64,000 nt of DNA from Proteus vulgaris (GCF_016239305.1 NZ_JAEHOQ010000016.1:42004-106003), one strand, 5' to 3'. Counted from the stretch's first letter, positions 25,706 to 37,440 are shown. Notes: generated from the letters alone by a model not told the origin. Made by a program: numbers and translations.

Positions 25706-26593
25706 TTAGCTTACTAATTTTCCAATATTGGATTCAGCGGTTTTATTTAGAGAAATTGTACCATTTCCATTAATACCACCGTTATTTCCTTGATTTCCTA
25801 TATTATGGTGATAAAACACATCACGATAAGACCCATACATTGCGGTATAGGAAAGAGGGATGGTAATCAGTAAACCTAAACCAAATGGAATAACACTAAT
25901 AGCGATAATAAAGAACAGTAAAATAAAGAAGAAGAAGCCACCAGATAAATTTGTTTTTACTGCTGCAAGGCTCGCTTTAACTGCAGGGAATGCTTTATAA
26001 CCATTGACTAATACAAGCGCAGGAACAAACCAATAGGCAGCAGTACTTAACGCACCAAAAATAGCGATAATAACAAAAAATAAGGTAAACCCGGATGAAT
26101 TATCTACCAACATTTCAGCAATGATCTCTTCGGGATAATCGCTATTGATAGCATAAAAAATATCTATCATGGCAGCACTGCTGACGACAAATGCAAGAAT
26201 AAGGCCCACAAGTAAAATTAGGAAACTGATACCATATGCCCCCATCAAGCTAAGGTAACGCTTATTATAAAAACCAAAAAATAGGGTATCAACATCAATA
26301 CGTTGAGTCTCATACTGTTGATGAGCAATTGCCACGACACCTGCGGCTAATACAGTAGTAATAAAAGGTGAGATGATTGGGCCAATAAGCGGAATAAATC
26401 CAGCAATGGTTGATATAATAAGGCTTACAATAAAGTAGATAATAATAACGCCTATCCACATCCAAAAACGTTCTTTTATTAAATCCCACCCGAGTCCCAA
26501 CCAACGCACTCCGCCTGAAGCGCCTCGTGCTTGAGGAATAGGCGTAAAGATCTCTTGTGGCTCTGTTTGCGATGAATTGTTGTCTTGTTCCAT
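25706..26593 (-). CDS. BPSS1780-family multi-pass membrane protein, function unknown
   Basis: A soluble N-terminus with VRWLGLGWDLIKERFWMWI is followed by about six hydrophobic helices and a cytoplasmic-looking tail rich in Gly and Asn (NIGNQGNNGGINGNG). The layout (WL..GW.LF/K...W, paired helices with a central Pro) matches the BPSS1780 membrane family; no function is established. I chose ATG 26593 because GGTACGGGA precedes it. The frame continues to 26671 but those residues are highly charged and poorly supported. It has no operon partner. Confidence 0.72.
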   Translation of the reverse strand: MEQDNNSSQTEPQEIFTPIPQARGASGGVRWLGLGWDLIKERFWMWIGVIIIYFIVSLIISTIAGFIPLIGPIISPFITTVLAAGVVAIAHQQYETQRIDVDTLFFGFYNKRYLSLMGAYGISFLILLVGLILAFVVSSAAMIDIFYAINSDYPEEIIAEMLVDNSSGFTLFFVIIAIFGALSTAAYWFVPALVLVNGYKAFPAVKASLAAVKTNLSGGFFFFILLFFIIAISVIPFGLGLLITIPLSYTAMYGSYRDVFYHHNIGNQGNNGGINGNGTISLNKTAESNIGKLVS

Positions 26594-26901
26594 TTCCCGT
26601 ACCTTAATCCCAATGTCTTTGTTTATAAATATAAGCCTTCTATGATATCTTTTTGTTTTGTTATTAATCAACTGTATTAAACCTAATATAGGTAAGGATA
26701 ATCTTATAAAGCTTATTTTTGTTTGCTAGTAATTTAATCGTTTATTTAATTATAAAAATTTAAATAAACGATGTGAGGTAAAGGCGATAAATCAAATTAA
26801 AAAGCATATTAAGCCTAAGGTTATTATTCTCAAAATAAAAAAAGTGAAGAAAAGATCACTAAGTCATTCTTTTAATATCAGTGTTATTTTGCTTTTTATA
26901 A
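26594..26901. other. Intergenic region with a long inverted repeat
   Basis: About 310 AT-rich bases between the membrane-protein gene and the pflA terminator. No gene is seen. It holds an inverted repeat at 26737-26772, about 145 bases upstream of the membrane-protein start: 13-base perfect arms (ATCGTTTATTTAA and its complement) around ten bases. This could be an operator or an RNA hairpin. Confidence 0.5.
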
Positions 26902-26931
26902 ACAAAAAAGCAGCGATTAAAAACGCTGCTT
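26902..26931 (-). terminator. Terminator after pflA
   Basis: Perfect eight-base arms AAGCAGCG and CGCTGCTT with an eight-base loop, followed on the minus strand by a run of six T. It lies 27 bases after the pflA stop. Confidence 0.9.
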
Positions 26932-26957
26932 CTTAAATTAACGCTAAGTAGAAAAAC

Positions 26958-27698
26958 TTAATACATTACTTTATGGCCGTAAGACTCAAGAATGGATTTT
27001 ACATTTTCCATCGTCTCTTTTGACGGTGGATGAATACCATCTAGTTTGTATTCTTCGCCTAAAGCTACCCATTTATGTTTGCCAAGTTCGTGGTAAGGTA
27101 GTAGCTCTACTTTTTCAATGTTTTTCATATCTTTAATAAATTCGCCTAAACGATGGGCAGAATCATCATCGTCAGACCAACCTGGGACAACCACATAACG
27201 TACCCATGTTTTTTGGCCTCGTTTGGCCAAATAACGCGCAAATTCAAGTGTACGTTGGTTTGATACGCCCACTAATTTTTGGTGAATTTCATCATTAACT
27301 TGTTTTAGATCGAGCATCACCAAGTCTGTGGCATCCATTAATTCATCAATAACGGGATCATAACGACGAACAAAGCCGTTAGTATCTAAGCAAGTATGGA
27401 TATTTTCTTTTTGACATGCGCGGAACCAATCGCGCACAAACTCTGCTTGCAAAATCGCTTCGCCACCAGAAGCAGTAACACCGCCACCAGAAGCATTCAT
27501 AAAATGACGATAGGTAACCGCCTCTTTCATTAATTCATCAACAGTGACGATTTGCCCACCATGAGTATCCCATGTGTCACGGTTGTGACAATAGAGGCAT
27601 CTCATTAAGCATCCTTGAAAGAAAACAATGAAACGTATTCCGGGACCGTCAACAGTACCGCAGGATTCAAATGAGTGGATACGACCAAGTACGGACAT
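26958..27698 (-). CDS. pflA: Pyruvate formate-lyase activating enzyme
   Basis: Radical SAM enzyme that puts the glycyl radical on PflB under anaerobic conditions. CX3CX2C iron-sulfur motif at Cys30, Cys34 and Cys37 ([11 protein letters not shown]), preceded by [10 protein letters not shown], with the [11 protein letters not shown] block following. 246 residues, same as E. coli. It lies about 110 bases after pflB with a hairpin terminator between, so it has its own promoter or relies on read-through. Confidence 0.97.
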   Translation of the reverse strand: MSVLGRIHSFESCGTVDGPGIRFIVFFQGCLMRCLYCHNRDTWDTHGGQIVTVDELMKEAVTYRHFMNASGGGVTASGGEAILQAEFVRDWFRACQKENIHTCLDTNGFVRRYDPVIDELMDATDLVMLDLKQVNDEIHQKLVGVSNQRTLEFARYLAKRGQKTWVRYVVVPGWSDDDDSAHRLGEFIKDMKNIEKVELLPYHELGKHKWVALGEEYKLDGIHPPSKETMENVKSILESYGHKVMY

Positions 27699-27728
27699 AA
27701 CAGGGTTACTCCAAAACTGTCTAGATAA

Positions 27729-27752
27729 AAAGGCCCCAAAGTAGGGGCCTTT
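27729..27752 (-). terminator. Terminator between pflB and pflA
   Basis: Perfect nine-base arms AAAGGCCCC and GGGGCCTTT with a six-base loop, followed on the minus strand by TTATC after a T run. It sits 56 bases after the pflB stop and probably keeps pflA expression below that of pflB. Confidence 0.85.
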
Positions 27753-27807
27753 ATTCTAAGCGATTTTATCTACTTTCTCAGTAAATAAATGCATATAGTT
27801 ATCTTTA

Positions 27808-30090
<2,283 letters not shown>

Positions 30091-30144
30091 GATACTTCTA
30101 CCTTTTTACAATGGAACTTAAGAAATCAGTCATACCTGCACGGA

Positions 30145-30999
30145 TTAATGTTTGTCACCGCGCAGATGCATTAACCAGTATACCAGACCGACTAGGACTG
30201 CCCCGCCAATAATGTTACCGATAGTGACGGGTAATAAATTATCAGAGAGAAAATTTGATACCGTTAAATTTGAAAATTGTTCGGGTGATGCACCTACTTT
30301 AGTCCAGAATTCTGCGGGTGCAAAATTCTTAATAACAATACCTAAAGGAATAAGAAACATGTTAGCGATACTGTGCTCAAAACCGCTAGCAACGAACATA
30401 CCGATAGGTAGAATCAGTGCAAAAAGCTTATCAATGAGTGTACGACCTGCATAGCTCATCCATACTGCAAGACAAACCATTAAGTTAGCTAAAATGCCTA
30501 AACAAACTGCTTCAATAAAGGTATGTTCAACTTTATGTTGTGCAGTTTGTAAAACGTTTAGCCCCCAAAGCCCATTTGCAACCATATGTTGGCCAGCAAA
30601 CCACATTAAGGCAACAAAAAAGAGTGCGCCAATGAAGTTACCAAGATAAACATTTATCCAGTTAGCAAACATTTTGCCCCAAGATATACGTCCAGTTGCT
30701 TTAGGAATAATGGTTAGAACAGTTGAGGTGAATAAGTCCGCGCCACAAACGACAACGAGCATTAACCCCAGAGAGAAGCAGATCCCGCCAACTAATTTAG
30801 CCAGCCCAAATGGAACAGATGCGGTGCCTGTAGTAGCAGTAATATAAAAAACAAAAGCAATTGATATAAACATTCCCGCGGTAAATGCAGATAAGTAAGT
30901 CGTTGGAATATGTTTATTTGCTTTATAACAACATGCATCATCGGCAACTTTTGCCATATCAGCAGGTGATAATAAATTAAAAGGGCTGTCAGCTTTCAT
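30145..30999 (-). CDS. focA: Formate channel FocA
   Basis: Pentameric inner-membrane formate/nitrite-family channel. It starts MKADSPFNLLSPADMAKVADDA, close to E. coli FocA (pieces SPFNLL, PADMAK). Six membrane helices; the channel-forming motifs (VVCGADLFTST, GFEHSIANMF with the conserved His) are present. 284 residues. First gene of focA-pflB, with the FNR-type promoter described at 31043-31084. Confidence 0.96.
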   Translation of the reverse strand: MKADSPFNLLSPADMAKVADDACCYKANKHIPTTYLSAFTAGMFISIAFVFYITATTGTASVPFGLAKLVGGICFSLGLMLVVVCGADLFTSTVLTIIPKATGRISWGKMFANWINVYLGNFIGALFFVALMWFAGQHMVANGLWGLNVLQTAQHKVEHTFIEAVCLGILANLMVCLAVWMSYAGRTLIDKLFALILPIGMFVASGFEHSIANMFLIPLGIVIKNFAPAEFWTKVGASPEQFSNLTVSNFLSDNLLPVTIGNIIGGAVLVGLVYWLMHLRGDKH

Positions 31000-31042
31000 A
31001 CTAACACTCTCTTATATGTTGGAATAATTATAGCACGCAATA

Positions 31043-31084
31043 ATAGTAGCAAAGGGACTTACTTCTAAAATTGATATGGATCAT
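31043..31084 (-). promoter_or_regulatory. FNR-dependent promoter of focA-pflB
   Basis: TTGATATGGATCAT at 31071-31084 matches the FNR consensus TTGAT-N4-ATCAA with one mismatch. On the minus strand a -10 element TACTAT lies at 31048-31043, so the site is centred at about -41.5 from the inferred start, the exact class II activator spacing. E. coli focA-pfl has an equivalent FNR-activated promoter (P6). Confidence 0.72.
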
Positions 31085-31499
31085 GGTCGCTTATTAGAAA
31101 CCCGCTTTTAGTGCGTAAAAACCCGTTACTTTTGCTATAACTATTTGATTAATAAAATGAAAAAATTTTTTAAAAATTATCAAAAAATTTTAGACTAGCT
31201 GGATAAATAAAGTAAAAAGTAAAGATAAAGTATTATTTAGATCCCGTATGTTAAGAATTAAAAATCAAATTTAACGCCTTATTTACTTTTGCCATAAATA
31301 TAAACATTACTTTATTTGTGGTTAATCATGATTGATTACCCCAGACATATAACCATTATAAAAATAAGGTTTTTAAATTTTTGAGATCTGGTTAAACAAA
31401 TAGCAATTTAAACTATATTTAAGCTATATTCTTAGTGCAAAACTTCAATATTTATTTATAGTGTCGTATTAAATATCTAAAATCGTCACTTTTGCCATA

Positions 31500-31552
31500 T
31501 TTTGACAATTTTGTCAGTTGGCATATTTGTCAAGTTGACAAAATTGTCAAAA
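31500..31552. repeat. Cluster of overlapping TTGACAA palindromes
   Basis: Arms of 17 bases, TTTTGACAATTTTGTCA (31500-31516) and its exact complement (31536-31552), flank 19 bases. Within it, TTTGTCAAGTTGACAAA (31526-31542) is itself a perfect palindrome. Each outer arm is also close to self-palindromic. The heptamer TTGACAA/TTGTCAA occurs at least four times in 53 bases. This looks like an operator array for an unknown dimeric regulator, about 500 bases upstream of focA. Confidence 0.8.
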
Positions 31553-31571
31553 ATTTATTTTTAGCAAAATA

Positions 31572-31599
31572 AAACACTCTATTTTTCAATAGAGTGTTT
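31572..31599 (-). terminator. Terminator after ycaO
   Basis: Perfect 12-base arms AAACACTCTATT and AATAGAGTGTTT with a four-base loop, followed on the minus strand by a T-rich run. It lies about 72 bases after the ycaO stop. Confidence 0.8.
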
Positions 31600-31671
31600 C
31601 AATTTAAATACGCACTTATTATTCAGTGAAATTTAGTGATTATTTAATAAATTATCCTAAATAAAATAGGT

Positions 31672-33429
31672 TTATTTGCTCGATTGACGTTTTGCTTTTT
31701 GCAATTTTTCATAAGTAGCAAGTAGCGACTGATGAACAGGTAAATTTGTTAAGTCAGCATCAATAGGCTGTAAACCATAAAATGCTTGTTTACCTTGTAT
31801 TGCACTTAAGGCTGCTTGTAATGTTTCTTCGCCATACATACGAGAGAATGCATACATGTATTGCGCGGGTTCACGTTCAGTCTCTTGTTGTAATAATAAG
31901 AGATTGTGCAAGCAACGATAATAATTTTGGCGCTCTGACGTAAATAAAGAAGCATTGAAATCTTGAGTCCATTCAACCCAAACAAGCGCTTGGTCAAGAT
32001 CACCACCAGCAAGTGCAAGCATGGATTTTAATTCACCCACTCGTAAATGGCTCCACCCATTATCTTTACCTGGTGCAATACCAATCATTTCTCTGATGCG
32101 AGTAAAGTCGTCTAAACCATCTTCATCAAATTGACCAATAAGTGATAAATATTCTTCTTTTGTGCCTTCGCTTGTCGGTAACGAAAGAATAGTATCACGC
32201 CAATGTACACCCATAATGTTATTGGCTAATTGTAGATCTTCTGCGGGGTAAATATCTGATAAACCAGGTACTAAAATGCGGCATGCATAAACGCCTAAGT
32301 GTGAGTAATCCATGATATAGACTTCAGCATCACACTGTTGGCACAGCGCCATTAAGGTATGGAACTCTTCTTCAGTGGTGCCACTGAAATTCCAATCTGC
32401 AAAGGTATAATCGGCATCTTTCTTAAATAGATCCCAACTAATTAAACCACTTGAATCAATAAAGTGTGTTTCAAGGTTGGTGTGATCACCCACTTCTTCA
32501 TCATCAAAGCTTGGTGGGTTGAAAACATCAAGATCTTTAAGACTACGGCCTTGTAATAACTCAGTGACGGTACGCTCTAAAGCCACACCAAAATCAGGAT
32601 GAGCTCCAAAAGAAGCGAAGCAAGTTCCATTTCGTGGGTTAAATAATACGACACAAATAACCGGGAATTGCCCCCCTAAAGAGGCATCAAAGCTAAAGAT
32701 TGGGAAATCTTCTTGCTCTAAGGTATTAATCGCTTCAATAACAGCAGGGTAGCGAGCTAAAATCTCTTTAGGAATTTCAGGTAAACTAATTCTTTCGGTG
32801 ATAATGCGGTTTTTCACATAGCGTTCAAAAACCTCTGAAAGTCCTTGGACACGAGCTTCATTTTTTGTATTACCTGCAGACATCCCGTTAGAGGCATACA
32901 AGTTAGCGATAATATTTACAGGGATATAAACAGGTTTTTCATCTGATTGACGTATAAATGGTAGCGCGCAAATTCCACGATCATGATTACTTGATTGCAA
33001 ATCAACTAATTCACTACCACATAACTCACCTTCAGGATCATAAAATTCGCGTAAACGCGCATCTAATAAGCCAGTAGGAACAGAATCATCCTCTGTAAGA
33101 GGGAACCATTTTTCACTTGGATAGTGAACAAATTCACCTTCTGCAATATCAGTACCTAGCCAGAAATCAGAGAAGAAATAATTAGTTGAAAGACGTTCGA
33201 AGTATTCGCCTAATGCGGAAGCTAATGCGGCTTTTCTGCTAGCACCTTTACCGTTAGTAAAACATAAAGGGCAATCTTTATCGCGAATATGAACAGACCA
33301 GACATTAGGAACAGGGTTTAACCATGAAGCTTCTTCAATGTTAAAGCCTAAGTCGGTTAATTTTTTCTGAAAGCTAGCGATAGAATCTTCCAGTGCGGCA
33401 TCTTTGCCAGGAATGAATGTTTGTGACAT
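31672..33429 (-). CDS. ycaO: YcaO, ATP-dependent cyclodehydratase-family protein linked to S12 modification
   Basis: Founding member of the YcaO family. The E. coli protein takes part with RimO in beta-methylthiolation of ribosomal protein S12. It is highly similar to E. coli YcaO along its length, with the ATP-binding blocks NGKGASRKAALASALGEYFERL (split at ALASA), NGMSAGNTKNEARVQGLSEVFER and VICVVLFNPRNGTCFASFGAHP, and a TPR-like C-terminus. I took ATG 33429 (MSQTFIPGKDAALEDSI) to match E. coli. An in-frame ATG at 33441 would add MKPA; neither has a good ribosome site. Length 585 residues. Confidence 0.92.
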   Translation of the reverse strand: MSQTFIPGKDAALEDSIASFQKKLTDLGFNIEEASWLNPVPNVWSVHIRDKDCPLCFTNGKGASRKAALASALGEYFERLSTNYFFSDFWLGTDIAEGEFVHYPSEKWFPLTEDDSVPTGLLDARLREFYDPEGELCGSELVDLQSSNHDRGICALPFIRQSDEKPVYIPVNIIANLYASNGMSAGNTKNEARVQGLSEVFERYVKNRIITERISLPEIPKEILARYPAVIEAINTLEQEDFPIFSFDASLGGQFPVICVVLFNPRNGTCFASFGAHPDFGVALERTVTELLQGRSLKDLDVFNPPSFDDEEVGDHTNLETHFIDSSGLISWDLFKKDADYTFADWNFSGTTEEEFHTLMALCQQCDAEVYIMDYSHLGVYACRILVPGLSDIYPAEDLQLANNIMGVHWRDTILSLPTSEGTKEEYLSLIGQFDEDGLDDFTRIREMIGIAPGKDNGWSHLRVGELKSMLALAGGDLDQALVWVEWTQDFNASLFTSERQNYYRCLHNLLLLQQETEREPAQYMYAFSRMYGEETLQAALSAIQGKQAFYGLQPIDADLTNLPVHQSLLATYEKLQKAKRQSSK

Positions 33430-33657
33430 GGCAGGTTTCATTAATATTTTACGGATGATAGTTAGGGGCACATGATACTGAAATCCCCTGTTAAGCACTA
33501 ATAATTTCTCCCATTTAGAACAGACTAACCATATTCATCACTAATAAATCATTTAACATATGAGTTTTTTTAATAAATACGTTCGATTTATCACGGAATT
33601 AATAATTTAAAATCATCATAATTGGATTTGTTTATAAACTCATAAGGGATCAGTTCG

Positions 33658-34695
33658 ATGATGAAAAAAACATTGTTTGCCAGTCTATTAGCTATAGTCA
33701 GTGGTTCTGTTTTCGCCTTACCTAATGTCACCATTTTAGCTACTGGTGGTACCATTGCAGGTGGTGGTGATTCAGCAACAACATCAAGCTATACAGCGGG
33801 TAAATTAGGTATTGATACGCTAATTAATGCCGTACCTGAGGCTAAAAAAGTCGCTAATTTAAAAGGCGAGCAAGTCGTTAACATTGGTTCTCAAGATATG
33901 AATGACCAAGTATGGCTTAAGCTGGCTAATAAAATTAATGCAGATTGTGATAAAACGGACGGATTTGTTATCACTCATGGTACTGACACCATGGAAGAAA
34001 CGGCTTACTTTCTGGATTTAACAACTGCCTGTAAAAAACCCGTTGTTATGGTTGGTGCAATGCGCCCAGCAACGGCATTAGGCGCTGAAGGGCCTTTAAA
34101 TCTTTTTAACGCGGTTGTGATTGCCAGTGATAAAGCTTCTGAAAATCGTGGTGTGTTAGTCACTATGAATAATGCCGTTATCGGCGGTAAAGATGTCGTG
34201 AAAATGAATACGACTGAAGTACAAGCATTCCAGCCGGTTAATGCAGGTGCTCAAGGGTATGTGCATAACGGTAAGGTTCATTATTATACTGCAGCATTAC
34301 CTCGTGCTGATAAACCTGCATTTGATGTCAGTAAACTGACTGAATTACCAAAAGTGGGTATTGTTTATAACTACTCAAATGCCTCTAATTTACCAGCAAA
34401 AGCCTTTATTGATAATGGCTACAAAGGTATCGTCAGCGCTGGTGTTGGTAACGGCAACTTATATACTGATATTTTTGATACTTTAGCTGATGGGGCTAAA
34501 AAAGGTGTCGTGGTTGTTCGTTCAAGTCGTGTTCCCGTTGGTTTTACGACACAAAATGGCGAAGTCGATGATGCAAAATACGGTTTTGTAGCATCAGAAC
34601 GCCTGAACCCACAAAAAGCGAGAGTATTATTACAATTATCACTCACACAAACTCAAGATCCTGCGAAGATCCAGGAAAATTTCGAAAAGTATTAA
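33658..34695 (+). CDS. ansB: Type II (periplasmic) L-asparaginase
   Basis: High-affinity enzyme hydrolysing Asn to Asp and ammonia in the periplasm. Signal peptide of about 20 residues ending VFA. Catalytic Thr32 in ILATGGTIAGGG, second active-site motif THGTDTMEETAYFLDLT, and MVGAMRPATALGAEGP. 345 residues. AAGGGA precedes; the ATG at 33658 or the next codon (33661) could start it. It is not at this locus in E. coli, where ycaP follows ycaO, so it is an inserted gene here. Followed by a strong terminator shared with the converging MFS gene. Confidence 0.95.
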   Translation: MMKKTLFASLLAIVSGSVFALPNVTILATGGTIAGGGDSATTSSYTAGKLGIDTLINAVPEAKKVANLKGEQVVNIGSQDMNDQVWLKLANKINADCDKTDGFVITHGTDTMEETAYFLDLTTACKKPVVMVGAMRPATALGAEGPLNLFNAVVIASDKASENRGVLVTMNNAVIGGKDVVKMNTTEVQAFQPVNAGAQGYVHNGKVHYYTAALPRADKPAFDVSKLTELPKVGIVYNYSNASNLPAKAFIDNGYKGIVSAGVGNGNLYTDIFDTLADGAKKGVVVVRSSRVPVGFTTQNGEVDDAKYGFVASERLNPQKARVLLQLSLTQTQDPAKIQENFEKY

Positions 34696-34713
34696 TTTAA
34701 AATTAGCTTGAAC

Positions 34714-34749
34714 AATAACAAGGCCTCATCAAAGAGGCCTTGTTATTTT
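34714..34749. terminator. Bidirectional terminator between ansB and the MFS gene
   Basis: Perfect 14-base arms (AATAACAAGGCCTC and its complement) with a six-base loop ATCAAA. T-rich on the plus side. The converging gene ends 17 bases away, so it probably serves both. Confidence 0.9.
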
Positions 34750-34764
34750 AGCAATGAAATTAGA

Positions 34765-36195
34765 CTAATTTTTTTTGGTTCTAGATACGACTATATGTGC
34801 TGTAAAGAAAGCAATTAGCGGAGTTACTGCGAAAACAATAAATAACCAATGGGCGGCATTTTGGGCGCCTATAATGCCACCAGGATCGGTTAATCCTGCC
34901 ATATTAACGACAGTACCTGATATTGAAGCACCAACTGCGGCTGAAAATAATTGGATCGTTGTAATTGATGTCGCTGCTTTTTGAGCCTCTTTCCCCTGAG
35001 AAACATGTAATACACGGGTTAAATAATGAGGCCAGGCCATACCAATTCCTGCACCAGTAAAAAAGAGAGCTACACAAATAATGATAATTTGCCCATAAGG
35101 TAATGTGACACGATTGGATATAAATAAACCAAGGATCACTATGGCAGAAAAATTAATTATAGGGCCAAAGCGCATTAAGCGTTGAGCAGTATATTGTTGA
35201 CTAGATGAAGAAACAATCGCAGAAAAAGACCAACCCGCGCCCACTAATGCCGCCAAATAACCGGAAAGTAATGGGGTAATATTATGGATAGTTTGTAAAA
35301 AATAGGGCACAAAAACTTCGGTTTGTACACTGATACCTAATAATGCCATGGTGAGATAAATAGGAGCTAAAGGTGCAGAAAAAGAGAATGTTCCTTTAGG
35401 AAATAAGCCATCATTTGATTTTTTATCTATGTGTATTAAAAGCAAGATAAAGATAATCGCAAATAAAAATGATAATACATGATACAACGTGACGTTATAA
35501 AGACCGCCGATTGAAATAGATAATACAGCAAACATTAATAAAGAAAGTTGCTGATAGGGTAAAGGTGATTTTGCGACGATATTCTCGGTTACATTTTTTG
35601 TAGGTAGAATAGTAAATAATAAAATAGCATAAGGAATACCTACGAATAAAATAGACCAAAATGCACCGCGCCAAATATTATATTCTGCAAATATTCCTCC
35701 TAATGCAGGACCTAACAGTGTTGATATTCCCCACATACTTGACATTAATGCCATAGCTCTAGACCAAAGTTGCTGTGGAAACATCACTCTGACTAACGAA
35801 TAAGCCAGCGCAAGCAACATGCCACCACCTGCTCCTTGAATAAATCGGCCTAACAGCAATATCTGCATAGAAGGTGCTGTTGCACAGATAACGGAACCGG
35901 CTAAAAAACAAAGCGTAGCAATCATGTAACTATTACGAGGTGCAAATTTGCTCAATAAACGTGACGTCAGTGCGGAAAAGAGAATAGAGGCCAAAATAAA
36001 AACCGTCGTATTCCATGCATATAAATTGAGCCCACCAATATCTCGGACAACAGAAGGTAGTGTTGTTATCGTGATATAAACATTAATTGCATGTAATGCG
36101 ACGCCTCCTGCTAAAGCGAGCGATTTTAGACTATTTTTTCCATGAAGAAGCATTCCCCAGCTTGCTTCTTCTTTTTTATTCACACTCCCCGACAT
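34765..36195 (-). CDS. MFS transporter, DHA2-like drug exporter
   Basis: Inner-membrane proton antiporter with about 12-14 hydrophobic helices. Motif C-like GISTLLGPALGGIFAEYNIWRGAFW (split at GIFAEY) and GRFIQGAGGGMLLALAYSLVR point to the DHA2/QacA-EmrB group. 476 residues. The substrate is unknown. It has no adaptor (EmrA-like) gene nearby. Divergent from serC across about 136 bases. It is a lineage-specific insertion between ycaO and serC. Confidence 0.82.
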   Translation of the reverse strand: MSGSVNKKEEASWGMLLHGKNSLKSLALAGGVALHAINVYITITTLPSVVRDIGGLNLYAWNTTVFILASILFSALTSRLLSKFAPRNSYMIATLCFLAGSVICATAPSMQILLLGRFIQGAGGGMLLALAYSLVRVMFPQQLWSRAMALMSSMWGISTLLGPALGGIFAEYNIWRGAFWSILFVGIPYAILLFTILPTKNVTENIVAKSPLPYQQLSLLMFAVLSISIGGLYNVTLYHVLSFLFAIIFILLLIHIDKKSNDGLFPKGTFSFSAPLAPIYLTMALLGISVQTEVFVPYFLQTIHNITPLLSGYLAALVGAGWSFSAIVSSSSQQYTAQRLMRFGPIINFSAIVILGLFISNRVTLPYGQIIIICVALFFTGAGIGMAWPHYLTRVLHVSQGKEAQKAATSITTIQLFSAAVGASISGTVVNMAGLTDPGGIIGAQNAAHWLFIVFAVTPLIAFFTAHIVVSRTKKN

Positions 36196-36331
36196 AAAAC
36201 ACTCCTAACCGTTATTTTCACGCACTGCGTATTATGCGTTAGCTCACAATAATCATTGCGCCAATTTAACGAGAATGATACAACCGATAAAGGTCATTTT
36301 GTAAAAACATATTCAGATAGGGTGAATTTGA

Positions 36332-37420
36332 ATGAGTCAGGTATATAACTTTAGTGCAGGTCCGGCTATGTTACCGGCAGAAGTCCTTCGTCGTGCAGAA
36401 TTAGAATTATGCAACTGGCATGAACTCGGGCGCTCGGTCATGGAAATCAGCCACCGCAGTAAAGAGTTTCTTGAAGTTGCTCATCAGGCAGAGCAAGATC
36501 TTCGTGATCTTCTCAATGTGCCCGAAAACTACAAAATTCTTTTTTGCCATGGTGGGGCGCGAGGTCACTTTGCGGCTTTACCTCTCAATTTATTAGGTGG
36601 GAAGACAACGGCTGACTATATTGATGGCGGTTATTGGGCAAAAAGTGCTGCTGAGGAAGCTGAAAAATATTGTTCTCCAAATGTCATTAAAATTAAAACA
36701 GAAATTGACGGTAAAATTGGTATTAAGCCAATGAAAGAATGGCAATTAAGTGATGATGCTGCTTATGTACATTATTGCCCAAATGAAACCATTGATGGTA
36801 TCGCTATTCATGAAGAACCCAATTTCGATGACAACAAAATTGTTATTGCAGACTACTCATCTTCTATTTTATCTCAGCCATTAGATGTTAGTCGCTTTGG
36901 TGTCATTTATGCAGGCGCACAAAAGAATATTGGTCCAGCGGGTTTAACCATCGTTATTATTCGTGAAGATCTATTAGGTAAAGCGCGTAAAGAAACACCA
37001 TCAGTGTTTGATTATACAGTGCTCGCTGAAAATGACTCCATGTTTAATACGCCACCTACTTTTGCTTGGTATTTATCAGGTATGGTCTTTAAATGGCTAA
37101 AAGAGCAGGGTGGTTTGCAAGAAATGGCAAAACGTAACTATGAAAAAGCAACGCTTCTTTATAGTGCTATTGATAACAGTGATTTTTATATCAATCGCAT
37201 TGCCACAGAAAATCGCTCACTAATGAATGTTCCTTTCCAAATGTCTTCTCCTGAATTAGATTCAGTCTTCTTAAAAGAGGCAGAAGCTCAAGGATTAGTG
37301 GCATTAAAAGGTCATCGTGTATCAGGTGGTATGCGTGCATCAATTTATAACGCAATGCCATTAGCGGGTGTTCAAGCATTAGTTGATTTTATGGCTGATT
37401 TTGAGCGTCGCCACGCATAA
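36332..37420 (+). CDS. serC: Phosphoserine/phosphohydroxythreonine aminotransferase
   Basis: PLP enzyme of serine and pyridoxal phosphate synthesis. Start [18 protein letters not shown]-binding Lys in [14 protein letters not shown] at about residue 198, phosphate-binding GGARGHFAA near 75, and C-terminal [16 protein letters not shown]. 362 residues, standard. ATG 36332 sits downstream of an AGGGTG site. serC-aroA order is kept as in E. coli, where they are co-transcribed. Confidence 0.97.
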   Translation: MSQVYNFSAGPAMLPAEVLRRAELELCNWHELGRSVMEISHRSKEFLEVAHQAEQDLRDLLNVPENYKILFCHGGARGHFAALPLNLLGGKTTADYIDGGYWAKSAAEEAEKYCSPNVIKIKTEIDGKIGIKPMKEWQLSDDAAYVHYCPNETIDGIAIHEEPNFDDNKIVIADYSSSILSQPLDVSRFGVIYAGAQKNIGPAGLTIVIIREDLLGKARKETPSVFDYTVLAENDSMFNTPPTFAWYLSGMVFKWLKEQGGLQEMAKRNYEKATLLYSAIDNSDFYINRIATENRSLMNVPFQMSSPELDSVFLKEAEAQGLVALKGHRVSGGMRASIYNAMPLAGVQALVDFMADFERRHA

Positions 37421-37440
37421 TTCATATATTATATGTTTAG

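Larger units (their letters stand above)
31000..31671. promoter_or_regulatory. focA-pfl upstream control region
   Basis: 672 bases between the ycaO end and the focA start, with no credible gene. E. coli also has a long multi-promoter region here. Besides the FNR promoter, it holds the palindrome cluster at 31500-31552 and the ycaO terminator at 31572-31599. Confidence 0.6.
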
